Source: an uncultured Chloroflexota bacterium (GTDB taxonomy: Bacteria; Chloroflexota; Limnocylindria; Limnocylindrales; Limnocylindraceae). Taken from it: 19,292 nt of DNA. The position numbers and the translations under genes are program-made. The notes beneath the pieces were generated by a model, which saw nothing but the letters and a program-made list of their open reading frames with translations, was not told the DNA's origin and did no database searches. Shown here one piece after another: positions 14,175-19,292 of the stretch; position 1 is the stretch's first letter; the number at the start of each line of letters is the position of its first letter. Location: the NCBI GenBank assembly GCA_937864085.1, contig CALMIH010000076.1, forward strand, positions 1-19,292. Reading direction: 5' to 3'.

Positions 14175-14531
14175 ATGAACGGACTCTGGTACGTCCTCGG
14201 CTTCGCCGGCGCGGGTGTCTCGTTCGTCTTTTTGACGATCGGCATCGCCTGGCTGATCTCCCACCGCACCCGCGGAAGTCGCGGGAAGCAGGTCCCCTAC
14301 GAGTCCGGCATTGACACCTATGGCGACACCCACGGCCGCTTCGGCCTCTCTTTCTATCTCTACGCGCTCCTCTTCGTCGCCTTCGACGTTGAGATCGTCT
14401 TCATCTACATCTGGGCGCTCAACTTCAAGCTGCTCTTGATGGACGGACTCATCTCCATGGCGATCTTTATCGGCATCTTGCTCATCGGCCTCGGCTACGC
14501 CTGGCGCAAGGGGGTGCTCTCATGGCGATGA
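14175..14531 (+). CDS. nuoA: NADH-quinone oxidoreductase subunit A
   Basis: A small membrane subunit of respiratory complex I (ND3 homologue) at the junction of the membrane and peripheral arms. 118 residues, normal length, with three membrane helices (about 7-29, 60-83 and 90-109). The conserved loop reads VPYESGIDTYGDTHGRFGLSFYLYALLFVAFDVEIVF; note that the family's YECG is YESG here, as in several bacterial and cyanobacterial homologues, so the cysteine that reports the active/deactive switch in mitochondria is absent. It is the first gene of the nuo cluster; its last 10 bases overlap nuoB, which implies coupled translation. Its codons are almost all G/C-ending, unlike nuoB. Confidence 0.95.
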   Translation: MNGLWYVLGFAGAGVSFVFLTIGIAWLISHRTRGSRGKQVPYESGIDTYGDTHGRFGLSFYLYALLFVAFDVEIVFIYIWALNFKLLLMDGLISMAIFIGILLIGLGYAWRKGVLSWR

Positions 14532-15199
14532 CGCGCGATCCGAAGAAGGGGCTCCAAGCGCCGATCGTTACGCCGAATACGCTTTGGACAACAGATGACC
14601 CGCGCGCATACGGCGGCGTCCCACTCGCGCAACATCCAAACCTTGAGCTTGCACGCTATGACGCAACCGGTGACGGACGCGTTGATGATGCGCGATGGAG
14701 CGGTGCGCTCGGCGCAATTCCAACAAAGGCGGACATCGTCCTTGATCTGATTCGCGCAAACAGCCTCTGGCCACTTCTCTCTGGCCTTGCCTGCTGCGCG
14801 ATTGAGATGATGTCCACCGCAACGCCAAAGAACGACATTGATCGTTGGGGGATGTTCCCCTTCCGTGCATCGCCGCGCCAAGCGGACGTGTTGATTGTTG
14901 CTGGAACACTCACAACAAAAATGGCAGAGCCACTGATTCGTCTCTGGGAGCAGATGCCAGAACCGAAGTGGGTTGTTGCAATGGGCGACTGCACCTGCTC
15001 TGGTGGTCGCTACAAGCGCAGCTACTCCGTCGTCCAGGGGATTGATCGCGTCATGCCGGTTGACGTCTACATTCCTGGCTGCCCGCCACGACCGGAGGGG
15101 CTCATCTACGGGATGATGAAACTGCAGCAACTCATTAAAGATCGTCGCGGCCACTGGCCAGAGCGCGCCATTGGCCCAACCGTTCCGGATGGCATCTGA
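14522..15199 (+). CDS. nuoB: NADH-quinone oxidoreductase subunit B (cluster N2 subunit)
   Basis: This peripheral-arm subunit carries 4Fe-4S cluster N2, which reduces quinone together with NuoD. The 225-residue product has the N2 ligands C91-C92 (SGLACCAIEMM), C157 (AMGDCTCSGG) and C187 (IPGCPPRPEG). C159 is an additional cysteine two residues after ligand C157, where homologues have a small or aliphatic residue. The first 75 residues are a family-variable extension rich in Asp and Ala. The ATG at 14522 overlaps nuoA by 10 bases; a second ATG two codons later is also possible. The stop codon overlaps the nuoC start by one base (TGATG). Confidence 0.96.
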   Translation: MAMTRDPKKGLQAPIVTPNTLWTTDDPRAYGGVPLAQHPNLELARYDATGDGRVDDARWSGALGAIPTKADIVLDLIRANSLWPLLSGLACCAIEMMSTATPKNDIDRWGMFPFRASPRQADVLIVAGTLTTKMAEPLIRLWEQMPEPKWVVAMGDCTCSGGRYKRSYSVVQGIDRVMPVDVYIPGCPPRPEGLIYGMMKLQQLIKDRRGHWPERAIGPTVPDGI

Positions 15200-15750
15200 T
15201 GGATCGCGCACTCGCGTCAGTGCTACAAGAGCGATTCGGCGCAACACTACTCGCGCCTGTTCGTCAGCGATTTGATGAGACAGAGATTCGCGTCAGTATC
15301 GCCGATGCAATCCCAACACTTCGCGCACTCCACGATGAACCAAACTTCGCCTTTGAGATGCTGATTGATCTTTGCGGAGTAGATACTGGCGAAGAGATGC
15401 AGATTGTCTATCACCTCTCATCATCTACAACGGGTGATTGGCTGCGCGTGATTGTTCCTGGCGTTGATCGCAGCGCACCGCGCGTCAACTCACTCGTCTC
15501 ACTCTGGCCTGGCGCCGAGTGGATGGAGCGCGAAGCGTACGACATGTTCGGCATCATCTTTGAAGGGAATCGCGACCTGCGTCGCATCTATATGCCAGAC
15601 GACTACCTGAGTCATCCGCTACGGAAAGATTTCTATTTGGCCGACGATGCATCACGCTCGCCTGCGGCAGGCGTGCGCAACATGGAGCGCGCCGGAACGC
15701 CAGCCGACGCTACGCGCGCAACGGCGCTGCGCAAGAGTTCGGGGGCATAG
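15199..15750 (+). CDS. nuoC: NADH-quinone oxidoreductase subunit C (30 kDa type)
   Basis: A peripheral-arm structural subunit of complex I. 183 residues, single NuoC and not the NuoCD fusion of enterobacteria. The 30-kDa signature is clear: VNSLVSLWPGAEWMEREAYD (about residues 97-116), then MFGIIFEGNRDLRRIYMPDDY and SHPLRKDFYL. The C-terminal 30 residues are an Ala/Arg/Ser-rich tail without family features. The ATG at 15199 shares its A with the nuoB stop codon; nuoD starts two bases after the nuoC stop. Confidence 0.95.
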   Translation: MDRALASVLQERFGATLLAPVRQRFDETEIRVSIADAIPTLRALHDEPNFAFEMLIDLCGVDTGEEMQIVYHLSSSTTGDWLRVIVPGVDRSAPRVNSLVSLWPGAEWMEREAYDMFGIIFEGNRDLRRIYMPDDYLSHPLRKDFYLADDASRSPAAGVRNMERAGTPADATRATALRKSSGA

Positions 15751-15752
15751 TC

Positions 15753-16967
15753 ATGACAACACAGCAGACGCGCCCGTCGCTCGACGATCCGCGGATCGCG
15801 ATCCCGTCCACCTCTGAGTGGTACGAGCCAGCGCCAACGGCGCAGACCGAGCGCCAGGCGGAGTTCCTCAACCTTCGCGACGGGGAGATGTTCATCAACA
15901 TGGGACCACAGCACCCGTCAACACACGGCGTACTACGCATCGTGGTGAAGGTGAACGGCGAGCAGGTGGTGGACCTCGATCCCGTGCTCGGCTACCTGCA
16001 CCGCGGCGTAGAGAAGCTCTGCGAGAACGCCGACTACCACCAGGCGATCTGCTACACCGACCCGCTCGAATACGTCGCCTCCCTCTTCTGTGAGGCGGCT
16101 CCCGTGGCCGCCTTCGAGAAGCTGATGGACGTGGAGGTGCCGCGCCGCGCCCAGTACATTCGCGTGCTCACCATGGAGCTGAACCGCATCGCCAGCCACA
16201 CCCTCTTCCAGGGCTGGATGGCGCTCGATCTCGGCGGGATCACACCAATCCTCTGGTCGTTCATTGAGCGCGACGAGATCGTGGACATGCTCGCGGCGCT
16301 CACCGGGCAGAAGCTCCTCTACAACTACTACCGCATCGGTGGCGTGAACGGCGATCTCAATCACGAGTTCATGAGCCGCCTCGGCAACTGGATGAGCCGC
16401 GCTGCGGCGCAGATTGACTCGAACACGGGCTTGATGAATGAAAACGAACTCTTCGTGCGTCGTACGCGCGGACTCGGAACGCTTGATCAGGCTACGGCGC
16501 TGCGCATGGGCGTCACCGGCCCGAACCTTCGCGCAACTGGCGTTCCGTTCGACCTACGTCGCGATCATCCGTATCTCGTCTACCCAGAGTTGGAGTTCAA
16601 CGTGCCGACGCGCGACGAAGGCGACTCGCTTGCGCGCTACATGGTGCGCATCGACGAGATTCGCGAATCGATTCGCATCATTGACCAGGTCCTCCACGAA
16701 ATGCCAGACGGTCCAGTGATGGCAAAACTTCCGCGACTGATTCGTCCACGACCTGGCCGCGCCTTTGGCGCGGTAGAGGGGCCACGCGGCGCATACGGCG
16801 TCTATGCAATCTCTGACGGCACAGATCAACCGTTCCGCATGCGCATCCACGATCCGTCATTCGTCCATCTGCAACTCGTCGGCCCACTGACGCGCGGCAA
16901 CCTGATTGCTGACACGATGGCGGTCATGGCCAGCCTTGACCCAGTGATGGGTGGGGTGGACAAGTGA
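15753..16967 (+). CDS. nuoD: NADH-quinone oxidoreductase subunit D (49 kDa type)
   Basis: The quinone-site subunit of complex I, 404 residues. Family motifs are INMGPQHPSTHGVLRIVV (about residues 49-66), GYLHRGVEKLCE, EVPRRAQYIRVLTMELNRIASH, RIGGVNGDLNHEF and the C-terminal GNLIADTMAVMASLDPVMGGVDK. The quinone-site His of the QHPSTHG loop and the Tyr of the later YTDPLEYV segment (Y107) are kept. Residue 104 is Pro in YTDPLEY, where most homologues have YTDRxDY; that Arg lies near cluster N2 and is the one dimethylated by NDUFAF7 in mitochondria. It follows nuoC by two bases and overlaps nuoH by four (GTGA). Codons up to about 16430 are strongly G/C-ending, later ones less so. Confidence 0.96.
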   Translation: MTTQQTRPSLDDPRIAIPSTSEWYEPAPTAQTERQAEFLNLRDGEMFINMGPQHPSTHGVLRIVVKVNGEQVVDLDPVLGYLHRGVEKLCENADYHQAICYTDPLEYVASLFCEAAPVAAFEKLMDVEVPRRAQYIRVLTMELNRIASHTLFQGWMALDLGGITPILWSFIERDEIVDMLAALTGQKLLYNYYRIGGVNGDLNHEFMSRLGNWMSRAAAQIDSNTGLMNENELFVRRTRGLGTLDQATALRMGVTGPNLRATGVPFDLRRDHPYLVYPELEFNVPTRDEGDSLARYMVRIDEIRESIRIIDQVLHEMPDGPVMAKLPRLIRPRPGRAFGAVEGPRGAYGVYAISDGTDQPFRMRIHDPSFVHLQLVGPLTRGNLIADTMAVMASLDPVMGGVDK

Positions 16968-18301
16968 GCGGCGCGCAGATGGTCTGGTCGCGACTGACGC
17001 CAGGCGGACGTGCGCTCGCCGTACTCCTCCCAATCCTCTCCATTGGTGGCGCGGCACTCACCGCGCTCTTGATCGTTGCTGGGCCGTTTATCGGCGCAAC
17101 GATCGGCGCAAACCTTCCGATCGTTCGCTTCCTCGCCGCGTCAGTGATCACCTTCCTTGTGACGGTGCCCGTTGCCTTCCTCTTGATCTACATGGAGATG
17201 AAGATCATTGCGCTGATGAATCTCCGCATTGGGCCCGACCGCATTGGTCCCGCCGGTGCCGTCATGAGCGTTGTACACGGCCTCAAGGTGCTGATGAAGG
17301 AAGACTTCACACCGCCAAGCGTTGACGTGCCGGTCTTCACCCTCGCCCCCGTTGTTGTCTACCTCGCAAGCTTCATGACGGTAATGGTGATCCCATTTGC
17401 GCCGGATCTTACAAGCGCTGGGCTTGAGTTCGGCCTCCTCTACTTCTTCGCCATCGGTGGTCTCGGCGTGGTCGGCCTGATGATGGCGGGCTGGTCGTCG
17501 TTCAATAAGTACTCGCTGCTTGGCGGCATTCGCGCCGCAGCGCAGGCGATCAGCTACGAGATTCCACTGACGCTCTCCGTTGTTGGCATCATCATTCTTA
17601 CGGGCACACTCTCGCTGCCGAAGATTGTTGAGGCACAGAGCGGCTCGCTGCTCGATTGGTTCATCTTCCGCCAGCCACTTGCGGCGATTATCTTCTTCAT
17701 CGCGATCACCGCCGAAGCGAATCGCACGCCGTTCGACAACACCGAAGCAGACCAGGAGATCGTTGCTGGCTTCGCAACGGAGTACTCCGGCATGCGCTTC
17801 GGCTTCTTCTTCTTCGCCGAATACGTCAACGTCTTCATCGTCTCGGCACTCTTCTCCGCACTCTTTTTGGGCGGCTCCAACGCGCCGATCAATCTTCCGT
17901 TCAATCCAGAGATCAACGTGAACCTTGGGAGCCTCGGCGTCATGCTGCCGATCCTCGCCGGCCTCGCCCCAGTCGCTGGAACACTCCTCTTCGCAGCACC
18001 GATCTACATGGTGAGCTCAAAGATCAAGGGCTGGCAGGCGCTCCTCGGCGGCTTCTTGATCTTCGGCGCCCTCTCCACAGCAGCGATCGGCTTCTGGGCC
18101 TGGGCGATGCTTCCGCCGATCGCCGACCTCCTCTTCTTCTTGCTTAAGACGTTCACGCTGATCTTCATCTTCGTCTGGATGCGCGGCACGCTTCCGCGCG
18201 CACGCATTGACCAGCTGATGGGCTTCGCCTGGAAGTGGCTCCTCCCGGCGTCGCTCCTCAACCTTTTCGCCACGGCTGCCGCCGTGCTGCTGACGTCATA
18301 A
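16964..18301 (+). CDS. nuoH: NADH-quinone oxidoreductase subunit H
   Basis: A membrane subunit (ND1 homologue) that forms part of the quinone channel. 445 residues with eight or more hydrophobic helices. Motifs: IYMEMKIIALMNLRIGPDRIGP (about 81-102), HGLKVLMKEDFTP, NKYSLLGGIRAAAQAISYEIPL, EANRTPFDNTEADQE and IVAGFATEYSGMRFGFFFFAEY. The usual (A/T)PFDLPEAE reads TPFDNTEAD, a conservative deviation in the acidic loop near the quinone entry. The GTG start at 16964 overlaps the nuoD stop by 4 bases. It directly follows nuoD with no E, F or G genes in between, unlike the common order. Confidence 0.95.
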   Translation: MSGAQMVWSRLTPGGRALAVLLPILSIGGAALTALLIVAGPFIGATIGANLPIVRFLAASVITFLVTVPVAFLLIYMEMKIIALMNLRIGPDRIGPAGAVMSVVHGLKVLMKEDFTPPSVDVPVFTLAPVVVYLASFMTVMVIPFAPDLTSAGLEFGLLYFFAIGGLGVVGLMMAGWSSFNKYSLLGGIRAAAQAISYEIPLTLSVVGIIILTGTLSLPKIVEAQSGSLLDWFIFRQPLAAIIFFIAITAEANRTPFDNTEADQEIVAGFATEYSGMRFGFFFFAEYVNVFIVSALFSALFLGGSNAPINLPFNPEINVNLGSLGVMLPILAGLAPVAGTLLFAAPIYMVSSKIKGWQALLGGFLIFGALSTAAIGFWAWAMLPPIADLLFFLLKTFTLIFIFVWMRGTLPRARIDQLMGFAWKWLLPASLLNLFATAAAVLLTS

Positions 18302-18302
18302 A

Positions 18303-18309
18303 GGGGGAG
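18303..18309 (+). promoter_or_regulatory. ribosome binding site of the nuoI-nuoE fusion
   Basis: GGGGGAG lies 2 bases before the ATG at 18312. The spacing is short, but it is the only purine-rich tract. The GTG at 18309 overlaps it and would add one residue. Confidence 0.5.
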
Positions 18310-18311
18310 TG

Positions 18312-19133
18312 ATGGCACGAATTCCAGGCTCAGGAATCATCCGCGGGATGGGCCTCACGCTGACCCGCTTCTTCCAGCCGAAGAAGACGGTGATGTATCC
18401 AGAGGTGAAGCCCGACATCCCGCCGCGCAACCGTGGCCGCCTTGAACTCGTCACCGACGAGCGCGGCACGCTGAAGTGCGAGACCTGCTTCCAGTGCGCA
18501 CAGGCGTGTCCAATTGAGTGCATCGACATGGGCGGCACGGATACGAAGGGTCGCTACGCCGTGCATTGGGGTCCTGCAGAGCAGTACGCCGAGCGCCGCG
18601 AAGAGTCGGCGATGCGCCGCTCTGGACGAACAGTTTCTAACGCAGCCGCAGCACAGGCGAGCACGATTGACCTGCGCCCAGTAGAGGCGGCGTTAGAGCG
18701 TGTTGATTACGACCCACACCACATGCTGCAGATCCTTGAGGCGGTGCAGGCGGCATACGGGCACCTTCCCGTTGACGCGTTGAAGCGCATCAGCCACGCC
18801 ACTGGTGCTTGGTACGCCATGGTGTATGGCACCGCAACGTTCTATAAGCACCTCAGTTTTGAGCCGGGGCGTGACCGCACTATTGCTGTCTGCCGTTGCG
18901 CAAACTGCCTAGTTGCAGGCGCAGGGCGTGTGATCGGAACGCTCACGTTTGAATTCGGCACGGAGTTCGGTCACGCAATTCCGTGGAGCAACCTCCGCCT
19001 AGAGGCGCTTTCGTCACACCTTCCAGATGCACCATCACCACTCGTGGTGATTGACGGCGAACCGCAGCGCGATCTCTCCAGTCGTAACGCTGAGGCGTGG
19101 GCGGCGGCGCTCGCCGGAAGGTACGCCGCATGA
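18312..19133 (+). CDS. nuoI/nuoE: fused NuoI-NuoE-like complex I protein with reduced Fe-S ligand set
   Basis: A 273-residue single ORF. Residues 1 to about 105 resemble NuoI: GMGLTLTRFFQPKKTVMYPE, PPRNRGRLEL, then one 4Fe-4S motif CETCFQCAQACP (C56, C59, C62, C66). The second CxxCxxCxxxCP motif that NuoI normally needs is absent. Residues about 120-270 resemble NuoE: LQILEAVQAAYGHLPVDAL, TGAWYAMVYGTATFYKHL and VCRCANCLVAGAGRVI with the first Cys pair C194/C199. In the second pair position (family CLGAC) the sequence is SHLPD, so S235 and D239 replace both cysteines. The following PLVVIDGEPQ matches the family's APVxxVD(G). There is no stop or frameshift between the halves; M101 could in principle start a separate NuoE. 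The 3' end overlaps nuoF by 4 bases (ATGA). Confidence 0.85.
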   Translation: MARIPGSGIIRGMGLTLTRFFQPKKTVMYPEVKPDIPPRNRGRLELVTDERGTLKCETCFQCAQACPIECIDMGGTDTKGRYAVHWGPAEQYAERREESAMRRSGRTVSNAAAAQASTIDLRPVEAALERVDYDPHHMLQILEAVQAAYGHLPVDALKRISHATGAWYAMVYGTATFYKHLSFEPGRDRTIAVCRCANCLVAGAGRVIGTLTFEFGTEFGHAIPWSNLRLEALSSHLPDAPSPLVVIDGEPQRDLSSRNAEAWAAALAGRYAA

Positions 19134-19292
19134 AGCAGATCGCAGCACCTAAGGGTTGGGCACAGCCCCTGCTGACGCCACCAGCTACACCGTGGGCGGC
19201 GCTACGCAGCGTGCTCGCCGCTGGCCCCGCCGCAACCATGCAGACACTCATTGACGCAGGCCTACGCGGTCGTGGTGGTGGCGGATTCTTGA
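19130..19292 (+). CDS. nuoF: NADH-quinone oxidoreductase subunit F, 5' part only
   Basis: This is the NADH- and FMN-binding subunit of complex I, cut by the window end after 54 codons. The visible part ends with IDAGLRGRGGGGF (about residues 41-53), the start of the FMN-binding glycine-rich loop; the family form is GLRGRGGAGFPTG, so the Ala is Gly here. The ATG at 19130 overlaps the preceding stop codon (ATGA), which implies translational coupling to the NuoI-NuoE fusion. The nucleotide-binding and 4Fe-4S regions lie outside the window. Confidence 0.88.
   Translation, partial: MKQIAAPKGWAQPLLTPPATPWAALRSVLAAGPAATMQTLIDAGLRGRGGGGFL

Noticed and set aside
14495..15247. A 250-codon minus-strand open frame opposite nuoB.
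   Set aside because: nuoB on the plus strand has all its conserved cysteine motifs; the antisense product has no recognisable features.
18612..18614. The internal ATG (M101) considered as the start of a separate nuoE.
   Set aside because: There is no stop codon for the NuoI part before it, and the purine-rich GAAGAG upstream is weak, so a single fused ORF is the simpler reading. Internal initiation is still possible.

Overview
The window is a GC-rich bacterial chromosome segment with tightly packed genes, no RNA genes, no mobile elements and no CRISPR array. The gene order dnaN-recF-DUF721/DciA-like is typical of an origin-proximal replication cluster, so dnaA probably lies just left of the window. 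A prokaryotic protein mannosyltransferase, a DPM1-like glycosyltransferase, leaderless-looking starts and an odd complex I operon fit Chloroflexota (a Limnocylindria-like lineage is my best guess) better than Actinomycetota. This placement is an inference and only moderately secure.

Region 1 (1-5768, + strand): dnaN, recF and a DUF721/DciA-like gene, then a large single-pass membrane protein with a possible degenerate PP2C-like N-terminus and an extracytoplasmic beta-propeller, then a DUF151 bifunctional-nuclease-family gene.

Region 2 (5770-11441): a minus-strand GT2 polyprenyl-phosphate sugar synthase-like gene lies divergent to a 1394-residue double GT-C glycosyltransferase. In the latter, a sugar transferase half is fused to a protein O-mannosyltransferase half that carries a roughly 300-residue propeller-like insertion in its first catalytic loop. 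The GT2 enzyme could make the lipid-linked sugar that the GT-C enzyme uses. A minus-strand pair follows: an unknown small membrane protein and a cupin that has lost its metal ligands.

Region 3 (11513-14102, + strand): a purH homologue whose transformylase domain is recognisable but whose cyclohydrolase domain is short and lacks its signature motif, followed by a MidA/NDUFAF7-family methyltransferase.

Region 4 (14100-19292, + strand): a respiratory complex I operon in the order nuoA-B-C-D-H-(I+E fusion)-F, with nuoF cut by the window end. The genes overlap or nearly touch, so one transcript is likely, possibly from a TAGAAT element overlapping the methyltransferase stop codon. The most unusual signal is the single ORF that joins a NuoI-like part with only one of the two usual 4Fe-4S motifs to a NuoE-like part with only one of the two usual cysteine pairs. 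In addition, NuoD has Pro in place of the arginine that NDUFAF7 methylates in mitochondrial complex I, although a MidA/NDUFAF7 homologue sits directly upstream of the operon.
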